DNA of 64,000 bases from a bacterium (GCA_016703265.1 JADJCK010000004.1:434001-498000); one strand, 5' to 3'. Positions 1-8,500 are shown, numbered from the stretch's first letter. The notes: generated by a model from the sequence alone, not told the origin. A program made the numbers and translations.

Positions 1-503
1 CGTGCCGAGAGTCCCAGTCCGGTACTCGAGGCGTCCATCAATGTGATGTGGTCCTTGCCCGGGCCTTTCAGGCGGCTGTGGACGATGCACGGCTCCAGCC
101 CGACGAACGGCTGCAGGCCCTCGCGCGCCGATGCCGCCAGCAACTCCACGCCGTAGCGCAGCGAACCCGGCGACAGACTGTCTTCGCCGTCGTCGCCGAG
201 GCCCTTCGCGTCGCCGTAACCCAGGAAGTGGAGAGAAGGCGCCACCGACCACACCTGGTCCAGGCCCAGGCGCCAGCGCAGTCCCAGTTCGAAACCGGGT
301 CGGGCGCCGGCACTGCGCGGCGTGGCATCGAAGCGGTCGTCGAGATCGCCCAGCGGCACCGCCCAGCCGCCTTCCAGCAGCAGGCGTCCGCCGCCGGCAG
401 GCACAGTCGGCGGCAGGACGGGGGTGGCGGCCTGCGTGGTCGAGGCCGCCAGGAGGCAGGCGGCGCCGGCGGCGGCGGCAAGGAAGCGGCGGATCGGGTT
501 CAC
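1..503 (-). CDS. Secreted, probably outer-membrane protein, C-terminus cut by window edge
   Basis: The reading frame opens with GTG at 501-503 and runs off the left edge. AAAGG lies 5 nt upstream of the GTG. The N-terminus is NPIRR followed by an Ala/Leu-rich hydrophobic stretch ending TTQAA, a Sec signal peptide. The mature part alternates polar and hydrophobic residues (LLLEGGWAVPLGDL, FELGLRWRLGL, SVAPSLHFLGYGDA), as in outer-membrane beta-barrels. I do not recognise the family. The frame was found by translating the minus strand by hand, because the GTG start and missing stop hide it from simple ORF calling. An opposite-strand frame over the same bases is Arg/Pro-rich and looks like a shadow. 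Confidence 0.6.
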   Translation of the reverse strand, partial: MNPIRRFLAAAAGAACLLAASTTQAATPVLPPTVPAGGGRLLLEGGWAVPLGDLDDRFDATPRSAGARPGFELGLRWRLGLDQVWSVAPSLHFLGYGDAKGLGDDGEDSLSPGSLRYGVELLAASAREGLQPFVGLEPCIVHSRLKGPGKDHITLMDASSTGLGLSA

Positions 504-646
504 GGCGGCCTTTCTGGAATCACGATGCCCGGACAGCGGGCAACGAGACTAGCACCGGGCGCACATTCTGGCAAACAGGGCGGCCGCCTCGGGCCAACGC
601 GCAGCCCTTGTCACGGGCGCCCTTAGCCTGGAATAGGTAAAATCAA

Positions 647-673
647 TTAAGTCCCGTCGCGTATGGCCGATGC
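647..673 (+). promoter_or_regulatory. Candidate sigma-28 (FliA)-like promoter
   Basis: TTAA at 647-650 is followed after exactly 15 bases by GCCGATGC at 666-673, against the FliA consensus TAAA-N15-GCCGATAA (6 of 8 in the -10, 3 of 4 in the -35). It sits about 80 bp upstream of a binding-protein plus chemoreceptor pair, which fits a flagellar/chemotaxis sigma factor. The match is by eye and could be chance. Confidence 0.3.
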
Positions 674-753
674 TGCCTTCGGACCGGCGGTACCCGCGCT
701 GCCGGGCCCGGGGGATGTGGCGGGCAAGGTAACCGTGGCCGGTGAGGTGTGCG

Positions 754-1644
754 ATGAGGAAATCGATGCTGGTCGTGATGACGTTCCTGCTCCTGTGCGC
801 CGTCGTTCTGCCGGGCGATGCCCGCGCGGAAGTGAAGCTGGGCGTCCTGGCGAACCGCGGCGCTCCCGAGTGCATGAAGCAGTGGGGCGCGACCGCAGCC
901 TATCTGACGACGAAGATCGGCGACAAGGTGACCATCGTCCCGCTGAAGTTCGAGGCTGTCGAGCCCGCCATCGCCGGTGGCCAGGTGGACCTGGTGCTGG
1001 CCAATTCCGCCTTCTACGTGGAGCTGGAGAAGACGCAGGGCGTGAAGGCCGTGCTGACCATGGCCAACCTGCAGGACGGCAAGGCCATGACGCAGTTCGG
1101 CGGCGTCATCCTGGTCAAGGCCTCCAGCCCGATCAAGGCGCTGGCCGACCTCAAGGGCAAGTTCATGGTCACCGAGCGCTCGTCGTTCGGCGGCGGCCAG
1201 ATGGCCTGGCGGCTTCTCGTCGAGAACGGCATCGACCCCGACAAGGACTGCGCCGAGGTCATGATCGGCAAGAAGCAGGACAACGTGGTGCTGTCGGTGA
1301 TCAACGGCGCCGCCGACGCCGGCACGGTGCGCAGCGACGTGCTCGAGAGCATGGCGGCCGCCGGCACGATCAAGCTGGCCGATGTGCGCGTCCTGAACCA
1401 GATGAAGGACTCGTTCCCCTATCTCCATTCGACGCCGCTGTACCCGGAGTGGCCGCTGGCCGCCACGGCGAAGGCCGATCCGGCGATGGTCCAGAAGGTC
1501 GTCGCCTCCCTGATGGCCCTCAAGCCCGTCGATGAAGCAGCCAAGGCTGCCGGCATCAACGGCTGGGTTGCCCCGCTGGACTACGGTCCGGTGCGTGATT
1601 GCCTGAAGACGATCAAGTACGGCGCGTTCGCGGACGTGCAGTAG
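754..1644 (+). CDS. PhnD-like phosphate/phosphite/phosphonate ABC transporter substrate-binding protein
   Basis: A 296-aa periplasmic binding protein. MRKSMLVVMTFLLLCAVVLP followed by GDARA is a signal peptide; the mature protein starts EVKLGVLANRGAPECMKQW. This resembles PhnD-type proteins (type 2 periplasmic fold), with AATYL/KFEAVEPAIAGGQVDLVLANS-like segments and the DLKGKFMVTERSSFGGGQ ligand-loop region. The ATG at 754 is preferred over GTG 742 because GGTGAGG (741-747) then acts as its ribosome-binding site. No ABC permease or ATPase is adjacent. The next gene is a chemoreceptor 72 bp downstream on the same strand, so the protein may present ligand to that receptor (inference). Substrate unknown. 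Confidence 0.75.
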   Translation: MRKSMLVVMTFLLLCAVVLPGDARAEVKLGVLANRGAPECMKQWGATAAYLTTKIGDKVTIVPLKFEAVEPAIAGGQVDLVLANSAFYVELEKTQGVKAVLTMANLQDGKAMTQFGGVILVKASSPIKALADLKGKFMVTERSSFGGGQMAWRLLVENGIDPDKDCAEVMIGKKQDNVVLSVINGAADAGTVRSDVLESMAAAGTIKLADVRVLNQMKDSFPYLHSTPLYPEWPLAATAKADPAMVQKVVASLMALKPVDEAAKAAGINGWVAPLDYGPVRDCLKTIKYGAFADVQ

Positions 1645-1716
1645 GTCGCGGCATCGCCACGGTACCTTTGGCGGCGTCGCACCGGCGGCGCCGCCTCCAG
1701 AACGAGAGGTGACCTG

Positions 1717-3136
1717 ATGTTCCAACGCTTGGGCGTGACCGCCAAGTTCCTGGTCGCGATCCTGACGGCCATCGTCCTGATCCAGACGGGCACCAGCGCG
1801 TCGTCGGTGCTGCAGGCACGCCGCAGCCTCCAGGAACAGGCCGACGGCACTGCCGGCCTGCTGTCGACACTCGAAGGCGAGCAGGTGGCCCGACTGCAGG
1901 CCGGCCTGGAGGCCAAGGAGCAGTCGCTGGCCGGCGTGCTGTCCGACATCGCGGCGATGTACGTCGTAGGCTACGATTTCACGGCCCTGGAGAACATGGC
2001 GGGTATCGCCATGAAGGACCCGGACATCGCCTATGTGAACTTCTACGGGGCCGATGGTTCTGCGCTCGTGCGAGAAGAAGGCCGACGGCGCCATCAAGCC
2101 CTACCGGCACGACCTCATGTTCGACGGCGCGTCCGTCGGGCGGATGGAGATCGGCGTCTCGACCGCTTCGGCCGACGCGGCCGCGCGGCACCTTGCCGAG
2201 AGCCTGGCTGCCGGCGCCGCCGAACGCGAGGCCGGCCAGGCCCGCGCGGCGCGCACCATGATGCTGGTCTCCGGCGGCATCAGCCTGCTGGGCGTCTGCC
2301 TGCTGGCGGGACTGACCTGGCTGCTGCTGCACCGCATCATCAAGGCGCCGCTGTCCGACCTGATGGTCGAACTGGCGGCGGGCAGCAACAAGCTGGCGCT
2401 GAGCGCCAAGGCGATTTCGCAGGCGAGCCAGTCGCTCAGCGACGGCACCTCGAGCCAGGCCTCGGCGCTCGAGGAGACCACCGCGTCGCTGGCGGAACTG
2501 TCGTCGCAGACTTCGGGCAATGCCGAGAGCGCGGGCCGCCCTGCGCGGACCACCGAGTCGAGCGAGGCGGCCGGGCGGGCCCATGAAGCCATGGGGCGGA
2601 TGGAGACGGCCATCGGGCGCATCAAGACGTCGGCCGACGAGACCTCGAAGATCATCACCACGATCGACGGGATCGCGTTCCAGACGAACCTGCTGGCGCT
2701 CAATGCCGCCGTCGAGGCCGCCCGTGCGGGCGACGCCGGTCGCGGCTTCGCCGTGGTGGCCGAGGAAGTGCGCAACCTGGCGCAGCGCAGCGCCGAGGCC
2801 GCGCGTTCGACGGCCAGCCTGCTGGACGAGTCCCGCACCAATGCGGTCAACGGCGTGGAGGTGGCCGGCGACGTGGCGACGATCCTCGACGAGATCGGCA
2901 CCCGCGTTCGCAACGCCGCCGACCTGGTGGGCGCCATGAGCCGCTCGGCGGTCGAGCAGGCCACGGGGCTGCGGCAGATCAACGGGGCCATCGGGCAGAT
3001 CGGCAACGTGACGGAAGCCAATTCGGCGAGCGCCGAGCAGTCGGCCGCCGCGAGCAGTGAAATGACAGCGCTGGCCGACGACCTGCAGGGCATGATCGGC
3101 ACGCTGCAGGGGATCATCGGCGGCACCGGTCGCTGA
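1717..3136 (+). pseudogene. Methyl-accepting chemotaxis protein, split by a +1 frameshift
   Basis: The N-terminal frame starts at ATG 1717 (GAGAGGTGA upstream) with a transmembrane helix (KFLVAILTAIVLIQTGTSAS) and a periplasmic sensor segment to about residue 115. The reading then moves one frame at about 2068-2080 (around GTGCGAGAAGAAG). The second frame carries a second transmembrane helix (LLGVCLLAGLTWLLL) and a complete signalling domain with the hairpin tip EEVRNLAQR and the methylation-helix context GIAFQTNLLALNAAVEAAR. The span of 1420 bp is one base more than a whole number of codons. It is either a real frameshift or a sequence error; the downstream frame is otherwise intact and well conserved. 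It follows the PhnD-like gene and probably shares its transcript. Confidence 0.75.
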
Positions 3137-3206
3137 ACGACGCGCCAGCGTGATTCCAACTTGCGCGTACGCGCGCAAGGGCGGATCATGGCGCAGCGAC
3201 GGCTCC

Positions 3207-3233
3207 GCGCCGGGGCCCTTTTGGGCCCGGCGC
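3207..3233. terminator. GC-rich hairpin with TTTT loop
   Basis: GCGCCGGGGCCC-TTTT-GGGCCCGGCGC pairs with a single bulged G. It lies 70 bp past the chemoreceptor stop. No U-tract follows, so a rho-independent role is uncertain. Confidence 0.4.
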
Positions 3234-3438
3234 GTCCGCGCAACGAGCGGCACTAGCGGAAAGCCACGGCAACGGTCACCCGCCCGGGACCGACCGCCTG
3301 TCCTGAATCACAGGCAGCGCAAAGTCGTGTCGGGCGCAGGCTCCAGGCTGGACCAGCGACTCACGGTCATTCGACCGGGTCCGGTTCGGACATGGGAAGG
3401 AACCGGGCTGGAGCCCGAGACGTGGCAGCGGAGATGCG

Positions 3439-3465
3439 GAAGGGGACCCCGGAGGGGTCCCCTTC
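3439..3465. terminator. 12-bp perfect hairpin, candidate bidirectional terminator
   Basis: GAAGGGGACCCC, loop GGA, GGGGTCCCCTTC. It sits 55 bp beyond the stop of the minus-strand lipoprotein and in the gap between convergent genes. There is no clear T-run on either side. Confidence 0.45.
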
Positions 3466-3482
3466 CCTGCTTCTGTGCGGCG

Positions 3483-3500
3483 CGTTGCGCCGGCGCAAGT
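3483..3500. repeat. Dispersed palindrome, copy 1
   Basis: CGTTGCGCCGGCGCAAGT; 16 of 18 bases match ACTTGCGCCGGCGCAAGT. Located 20 bp past the stop codon of the lipoprotein at 3520. Confidence 0.7.
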
Positions 3501-3519
3501 CCGCCGCCGGTCGTCGAAC

Positions 3520-4206
3520 CTAAATCGGCGCCGTCACCGCGCCGGTGTCGAGGTTGATGAACCACGTACCATGGCCCTCCACCACCAACGTAGCGGTGTT
3601 CGTGCCGTTGAACGTGACCGTCATAACGAAGCCCGCGCCGTTGAAGGTCATCGAGCCGCCGGTGGGATAGTTGCCGGCCGCGGCGATGGCCAGGGCGGTG
3701 AACGAGAACGTCGCCGAGAACGAGCGCGAGGCGAAGCTGCCGCAGCCGCCCACCACGGCCGTGTTGAGGGTGCGGTTGAGGGCGGCGTTGATGTCCAGCA
3801 CCAGCTGGGCCGAGCCGCTCTCGCCGATGGGGATGTTCAGCGGCTCGCCGGCTGCCGTGTACAGGCGCACCCAGGTGCCGTTGACCCAGGTGGCCGAGGC
3901 GCCGTCGGCGCTGCCCATCCGGAAGTCCAGGTAGATGGTGCCGCTCACGTCGCCGATGAACGACTTGGAGTAGACGGTCTTGCCGGCTTCGTTGAATGTG
4001 ATCACTTCCGGCCCGACCTGCACCACGGCCATGGCCACGAGGCCGGCCTGGCTGGCCGCCTCCTGTTCGCTCAGCTGCGGTGCGGGATCCTGCGGGGCGG
4101 TGGCGTCGCTTTCGCAGCCGCCGAGGAACATCCCCGCTGCCAGCAGCAGCGGCAGCATCAACGTCAGCGCGCAGCGGCCGCGAAGGCCATTGGTCATCGT
4201 CTTCAT
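3520..4206 (-). CDS. Lipoprotein of unknown function
   Basis: A 228-aa protein. The N-terminus has a basic start (MKTMTNGLRGR), a hydrophobic core (LMLPLLLAAGMF) and a lipobox LGGC at about residues 28-31, so it should be lipidated and exported. The mature part is rich in Ser, Thr, Gly and Asn with alternating strands (TIYLDFRMGS, MTVTFNGTNTATLVVEGHGTW), an all-beta look. I recognise no family. It lies just downstream of, and in the same direction as, the DUF6588-like gene (38-bp gap), so the two may be co-transcribed. Confidence 0.7.
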   Translation of the reverse strand: MKTMTNGLRGRCALTLMLPLLLAAGMFLGGCESDATAPQDPAPQLSEQEAASQAGLVAMAVVQVGPEVITFNEAGKTVYSKSFIGDVSGTIYLDFRMGSADGASATWVNGTWVRLYTAAGEPLNIPIGESGSAQLVLDINAALNRTLNTAVVGGCGSFASRSFSATFSFTALAIAAAGNYPTGGSMTFNGAGFVMTVTFNGTNTATLVVEGHGTWFINLDTGAVTAPI

Positions 4207-4244
4207 GTGCTCTTCCTTTCCCCGGGACGCATCCCGGGCGGTGC

Positions 4245-5198
4245 TCAGAACCCGAACAACAGGCCCGCGGTGTAGGTGGTCACGTCGCCGTGGCCCATTT
4301 CGAGATTCAGCTTCGCCAGCACGTTGAGCGTGGCGCCGACGGTCAGGCGGCTTTCCTGCGTGTCGTCGACGGTGAAGGCCACCTCCGTATCCTCGGCGGC
4401 GTAGGTGTAGGCGATGTCGATCTCGGAGTCTTCCTTGGCGTAGCCGCCGTATACGGTCACCATCGGCCAGCTCTTGCTCGCGGCGATGAACATGCTGTTG
4501 GCGTCGGTCTCGATCAGCGTGCCCACGTCGACCGACTGCTTGAAGAAGCCGACCATGACGTCGATGGGCAGCGTCGGCATGAAGGCGTTGGGGCTGAACT
4601 GCAGGCCGTAACCGAAGAGCTTGGTCTTGCCGACGTCGCCCAGATCCATCTCGGGCAGCCAGCGCACCGTGGCGCGCAGCCCGGCCACGCCGCCCACGCT
4701 GGCCTGGGGCACCACCATCGGCGAATAGCGCGTGTCGACCAGGCCCTCGATGGTGTCCTGGCTGAACACCTGCACGCCGTTCACGTAGCCGGTGACCGTG
4801 CCCGGCGTCTCGTCGTTGCCGAAGATGGTCGGGCCGCTCATGACGATGTCACCGGTCGTGCCGGGTGCGAAGCTGTTGTCGTAGTCGGAAAGGTCGACAT
4901 CCTCCATCACCGTCTGGAAGGACTGGTCTTCCTCCGCCAGGTGCGTGGCCGTGACCTTGACGCCGAAGTCGATGGTCAGCCGCGACGACGGGATGGCCGC
5001 CGTGTGGAAAATGCCGCCGTTGAGGTTGGGGCCGAACGAATGCGTGAACGGCGCCAGGTAGGCCCGGGCGTACTGCCCGGTCACGTCCTCGAGCAGGCCT
5101 TCGAGTTCCTCGGCCTTGGCTGTCGTGACGGTCGCTGCCGACAGCATGGCCAGGGCGGCCAGTACCAGGGCGGCGCGCCGCCCCCAGGGCTTGTCCAT
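4245..5198 (-). CDS. DUF6588-like outer-membrane protein
   Basis: A 317-aa protein with signal peptide (RRAALVLAALAMLSAATVTT, AKA cleavage). The opening segment LEDVTGQYARAYLAPFTHSF, then GPNLNGGIFHTA, resembles DUF6588 proteins of Bacteroidota and relatives. The C-terminal half has amphipathic strands and ends TYTAGLLFGF, with the terminal aromatic typical of outer-membrane barrels. Length suits the family. Function is not known; the family name is from memory of its N-terminal pattern and should be checked by profile search. Confidence 0.65.
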   Translation of the reverse strand: MDKPWGRRAALVLAALAMLSAATVTTAKAEELEGLLEDVTGQYARAYLAPFTHSFGPNLNGGIFHTAAIPSSRLTIDFGVKVTATHLAEEDQSFQTVMEDVDLSDYDNSFAPGTTGDIVMSGPTIFGNDETPGTVTGYVNGVQVFSQDTIEGLVDTRYSPMVVPQASVGGVAGLRATVRWLPEMDLGDVGKTKLFGYGLQFSPNAFMPTLPIDVMVGFFKQSVDVGTLIETDANSMFIAASKSWPMVTVYGGYAKEDSEIDIAYTYAAEDTEVAFTVDDTQESRLTVGATLNVLAKLNLEMGHGDVTTYTAGLLFGF

Positions 5199-5357
5199 GG
5201 TTTCTCCCTCCCCGAACTGGTTGTTGCGGGCGGATCGGGTATTATAGTTGCTGCAAGCCGAGGCAGGGCCCCGTCGGGCCCGCTCGTGGCCTGCACTTCC
5301 CCCGCCCGCAGCTTAGCAAAGTCCGGTCCGGTCGCCAACTGGACAGAAAGACTCGGG

Positions 5358-6005
5358 ATGCCTGTCGATAACGCACATTCAGCGGAGCCGGTGCCGGGCG
5401 GGCTGCTGCTCTGGGACATGGCCGGCACGCTGCTGTTCGTGGATCCGGGCACCGGCAAGCCGGCCTCCCTGCCCGGCTGTGACGTCTACCTGCCGGAACT
5501 GGCCCGCGATTTCCGCCATGTGGTCACGACGGGCGATACGGCCGCCGAGGCGCGCCACCAGCTGGGGGCGCACGAGATCCTGCCGCATCTGGTCCGGATC
5601 TACGCCGACCTGCACGAGCCTGTGGGCAAGCCCTACGGCCGGGTCATCGCCGAGCTGGGGGCCGGCACCGACCGCTCGCTGGCGGTGGGCGACCGCCTGC
5701 GGTCGGACGTGGGCTCGGACACCGACCGCGTGGTCTCCATCCTGGTCAACCAGGAGGAGCGGGCGGTCAACGCCGGCATGATCGCCTACATGGTGCACAT
5801 CCTGCGGCGGCAGTCGGCGGCCGACTTCCTCACGGCCTTCCATCACCTGACCATCACCGCGATGCCCGAGCCGGAAGACGTGGGGCCGCGCGCCGGCGGC
5901 GAGGTCGTGCAGGCCTGGCGCCGCGACGACGGCTTCCCGTACCGCCTGTGGCTGTGGACGCATCCGGAACTCGAGGGCCGGCGGGCGGTCATCGTCCTGG
6001 CCTGA
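5358..6005 (+). CDS. HAD-superfamily hydrolase
   Basis: A 215-aa protein beginning MPVDNAHSAE. HAD motif I is in GLLLWDMAGTLLFVD (DMAGT fits DxxGT with the nucleophile Asp). Motif II-like VVTTGDTAAEARHQ and a motif III/IV block (KPYGRVIAELG, then LAVGDRLRSDVGSD) follow. The last about 50 residues are an added beta-rich tail (YRLWLWTHPELEGRR). The frame is open much further upstream, but that stretch overlaps two well-supported minus-strand genes, so the ATG at 5358 is chosen. The gene is 34 bp ahead of the asparaginase-fold gene on the same strand. Substrate unknown. Confidence 0.7.
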   Translation: MPVDNAHSAEPVPGGLLLWDMAGTLLFVDPGTGKPASLPGCDVYLPELARDFRHVVTTGDTAAEARHQLGAHEILPHLVRIYADLHEPVGKPYGRVIAELGAGTDRSLAVGDRLRSDVGSDTDRVVSILVNQEERAVNAGMIAYMVHILRRQSAADFLTAFHHLTITAMPEPEDVGPRAGGEVVQAWRRDDGFPYRLWLWTHPELEGRRAVIVLA

Positions 6006-6039
6006 AACGCCTGGTTTTCCCGGGAAAGGAACGCGACAG

Positions 6040-6540
6040 ATGACCGAGCCCATCCGCCTCTTCGTCACCGGCGGCACCTTCGACAAGGAGTACAACGAGC
6101 GCGACGGCTCGCTGTACTTCAAGGACACGCACGTGGCGGAGATGTTGAAGCTCGGCCGCAGCCTCGCCGACGTCGAGGTGCGCACGCTGATGATGGTCGA
6201 CAGCCTCGAGATGACCGACGACGACCGGCAGGTCATCCTGGCCCAGTGCCGTTCGTGCCCGCGCGACCGCATCGTCATCACCCACGGCACCGACACCATG
6301 GAAGTGACGGCGCGCCTTCTGGGAGAGCAGATCACGGGCAAGACCGTGGTCCTGACCGGGGCCATGATCCCGTACGCCTTCGGCAGCTCCGACGGCCTGT
6401 TCAACCTGGGCGGGGCCCTGGCGTTCGTCCTGAGCCTGCCCCCCGGCGTCTATATCGCCATGAATGGCAGGCACTTCCGCTGGGACAACGTCCGCAAGAA
6501 CCGGCAGCAGGGCGTCTTCGAGGAGCTCCCGCCCGCCTGA
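6040..6540 (+). CDS. Asparaginase N-domain protein (single-domain)
   Basis: A 166-aa protein with both catalytic signatures of type I L-asparaginases: LFVTGGTFDKEY near the start (first Thr box) and VITHGTDTMEVTARLL (second Thr and Asp box). The following TVVLTGAMIPYAFGSSDG matches the family. Typical asparaginases are about 320-340 aa with a second domain; here the protein stops after the first domain. Such stand-alone proteins exist, and their substrate (Asn or another amide) is not settled. AAGGA lies about 10 nt upstream of the ATG. No sign of a broken second domain follows. Confidence 0.75.
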   Translation: MTEPIRLFVTGGTFDKEYNERDGSLYFKDTHVAEMLKLGRSLADVEVRTLMMVDSLEMTDDDRQVILAQCRSCPRDRIVITHGTDTMEVTARLLGEQITGKTVVLTGAMIPYAFGSSDGLFNLGGALAFVLSLPPGVYIAMNGRHFRWDNVRKNRQQGVFEELPPA

Positions 6541-7050
6541 GGATCCTGCCGGCAGCACGCCCGGACAAAGAAATCCCAAAAAAATGTGAAATAGTTGCAC
6601 CCGTCGGGGCCTCTCGATGGCCTGTTAATCCGTTGCGTGGGGGATGCAGGGATCCTGGGGCGTGATCGGCAGCGCCACCCGACACACAACGGGTGTATGC
6701 ATTCTCGTCCCATGATTGATGGCAACTTTCATTGCCTGTTTGATGGCGCTGCCGATGCACTTGCTGGTACGACGGGCGACGAGTCGATTGCAGAGTCGAT
6801 ACGGGACCGGGCCGGACTGAGCGTGACCTTGGGCGAGGGTCACGGGAGGTTCGCCCGGTTCCTGCTTTTACCGGACCAGTATCCAGGGCGACGGCCCGCC
6901 GGCCGCGCGATCCCGCGTGCGGAATCCTGCCGGACATGCTATTGGTGGGGACATACTTGCCGTGTCCGCGCCGTTGCTGCGCGCGGCGTTCCGCTCCGGC
7001 CCCCGCGTGCGCCATGCCGCGCGCGCCATGCCGCGCCAAGGAGAAGCCCC
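6541..7050. other. 510-bp gap with candidate structured RNA
   Basis: No convincing protein gene. Base composition is visibly less GC-rich than the neighbouring genes. It contains a long-range stem with two inner hairpins (6662-6760), a direct repeat GAGTCGAT (6781-6788 and 6793-6800) and a 7-bp hairpin CGTGACC...GGTCACG (6822-6844) followed at 6866 by a short T-run. Confidence 0.5.
6662..6760. ncRNA. Candidate structured RNA (three-way-junction fold)
   Basis: ATCGGCAGCGCCA (6665-6677) pairs perfectly with TGGCGCTGCCGAT (6744-6756), and GTG (6662-6664) with CAC (6758-6760) past one bulged G. Inside lie CACCCG/CGGGTG (6676-6681 with 6690-6695) and GGCAA/TTGCC (6721-6725 with 6732-6736). No known RNA family was recognised, and the coding strand is not determined. 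Confidence 0.35.
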
Positions 7051-7341
7051 ATGCTGAAGTTTCCCGCGCCGTTCCCCGCCGCCGTCTTCGTCTGCACGAA
7101 CAAGCGCCCGGACGGCTCGCCGAAGCCGTGCTGCGCCGATCGCGGTGGCGTCGAGCTTCGGGAGGAACTGAAGAAGATGTCGAAGGAGCAGGGGCTCGAG
7201 ACGCGCGTCAAGATCTTCAGCAGCGGCTGCCTGGGCGGCTGCGAGCAGGGCGTGGTCGCCGTTGCCTACCCCAGCGGCCAGTTGATGATGGGCGTCAAGC
7301 GGGAAGACCTGCAGAAGATCCTCGATGAAGCTGCCGGTTGA
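7051..7341 (+). CDS. (2Fe-2S) ferredoxin-like, thioredoxin-fold protein
   Basis: A 96-aa protein. The Cys pattern is that of thioredoxin-like [2Fe-2S] ferredoxins: VFVCTNKRPDGSPKPCCAD near the N-terminus, then FSSGCLGGCEQG with the second Cys pair spaced C-x3-C. The C-terminal helix (REDLQKILDEAAG) is typical. It is probably a soluble cytoplasmic electron carrier or metal-binding protein. The ATG at 7051 has AAGGAGAA 5 nt upstream. The frame is open further upstream, but that part is non-coding in character. The AI-2E-type permease follows 13 bp later and may be co-transcribed. Confidence 0.75.
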   Translation: MLKFPAPFPAAVFVCTNKRPDGSPKPCCADRGGVELREELKKMSKEQGLETRVKIFSSGCLGGCEQGVVAVAYPSGQLMMGVKREDLQKILDEAAG

Positions 7342-7354
7342 ACGGGGCGACGCG

Positions 7355-8500
7355 ATGAACGACGGCAAACCGGAAACGCCCGTGGTCATCACCGGTGACG
7401 AGCGGCGCAGCGTCGGCTCCTCGTTGATGGGGCGCGTGTTCCTGATCGCGCTTGTCATTACCATCTCGTTTCTCTTCTTCAAGATGATTCGCTCGTTCGT
7501 GATGGCGCTGATCATTGCGGGCATCTTCGCGTCGCTGGCGCAGCCGCTGTACCGGCGCACGACAAAACTGCTGCGTGGGCGCCGGCGTGCGGCGGCCATC
7601 GTCGTGCTGCTGGTGGTGGTGCTGGTGGTGCTGCTGCCGCTGGCCGGCCTGCTGGGCCTGGTCACGGCCGAAGCCATCAACGTGGGCGAAACGGCCGTGC
7701 CGTGGGTGCAGGACAAGCTGAACAACCCCTACCAGATGGAAATGTGGCTGCGCGCGCTCCCGTTCTACGAACGCATCGAGCCCTATCGGGACGACATCAT
7801 GCTGCGCGCGGGGCAGGCGGTCGACTTCGCCAGTCGCCTGCTCATCAACAGCCTCTCGGCCGCCACCAGCGGCACGCTGAACTTCCTGTTCATGCTCGGG
7901 GTGATGCTCTACGCCATGTACTTCTTCCTGGAGGGGGGCGGCCGCCTGGTCGACCGCATCCTGTTCTACCTGCCGCTCGATGATGCGGAGGAGCGACTGC
8001 TCCTGGACCGGTTCCGCTCCGTGGCGCGGGCCACGCTGAAGGGCACGGCCGTCATCGGCCTGCTGCAGGGAACGCTGGCGGGCCTTGCCTTCGCGGTGGC
8101 GGGCGTGCCCAGCGCGGCATTCTGGGGCGCGCTCATGGTGGCGCTGTCGGTGGTTCCCGGTATCGGCATCGGCCTGGTGTGGGTGCCCGCGTCGATCGTG
8201 CTGGTGGCCGGCGGGAATACCGTCGCGGGGGTGGTGCTGGCGCTGTTCTGCGGCGGCGTGGTGGGCAGCATCGACAACGTTTTGCGGCCGCGCCTGGTCG
8301 GCAAGGACACCAAGCTGCCGGACCTGCTGATCCTGCTCTCGACCATCGGCGGCATCTCGATGTTCGGCATGCTGGGCCTGATCGTCGGCCCCATCCTGGC
8401 GGCGCTGTTCGTCACGGTGTGGGAGATCTACGGCCGTGTCTTCGCCGACGTGCTGCCGGCGCGCGCCCCCGCTGACCGCGCGCCCGACGAGCCTGCCTAA
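7355..8500 (+). CDS. AI-2E family transporter (PerM-type permease)
   Basis: A 381-aa membrane protein with about eight hydrophobic segments: a pair near the N-terminus (VFLIALVITISFLFF, FVMALIIAGIFASL), then VLLVVVLVVLLPLAGLLGLV, a soluble region, and a C-terminal block (MLGVMLYAMYFFLEGGG, LMVALSVVPGIGIGL, GLIVGPILAALFVTVWEIY). This order and the VP-GIG-GL-WVPA motif are those of the AI-2E/PerM family. Members carry out diverse export functions (AI-2, Na+/H+ antiport); the substrate here is unknown. The ATG at 7355 avoids overlap with the preceding gene. The stop overlaps the stop of the convergent pyruvate kinase gene. Confidence 0.85.
   Translation: MNDGKPETPVVITGDERRSVGSSLMGRVFLIALVITISFLFFKMIRSFVMALIIAGIFASLAQPLYRRTTKLLRGRRRAAAIVVLLVVVLVVLLPLAGLLGLVTAEAINVGETAVPWVQDKLNNPYQMEMWLRALPFYERIEPYRDDIMLRAGQAVDFASRLLINSLSAATSGTLNFLFMLGVMLYAMYFFLEGGGRLVDRILFYLPLDDAEERLLLDRFRSVARATLKGTAVIGLLQGTLAGLAFAVAGVPSAAFWGALMVALSVVPGIGIGLVWVPASIVLVAGGNTVAGVVLALFCGGVVGSIDNVLRPRLVGKDTKLPDLLILLSTIGGISMFGMLGLIVGPILAALFVTVWEIYGRVFADVLPARAPADRAPDEPA

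Larger units (their letters stand above)
3137..3519. other. Intergenic region with strong hairpins between convergent genes
   Basis: No credible gene in these 383 bp. It holds CTTGCGCG-TACG-CGCGCAAG (near 3160-3179), a GC hairpin with a TTTT loop (3207-3233), a 12-bp perfect hairpin (3439-3465) and a copy of the dispersed 18-bp palindrome (3483-3500). The structures lie between the convergent ends of the chemoreceptor and the lipoprotein, so transcription termination from both sides is the likely role. Confidence 0.5.

Noticed and set aside
4080..5357. Upstream extension of the HAD hydrolase frame to 4080
   Set aside because: Overlaps two supported minus-strand genes and has no homologous features; ATG 5358 gives a normal HAD start.
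6595..7050. Possible gene in the frame upstream of the 2Fe-2S protein
   Set aside because: No ribosome-binding site, atypical codon pattern and overlap with strong RNA-like stems. ATG 7051 has an excellent Shine-Dalgarno sequence.
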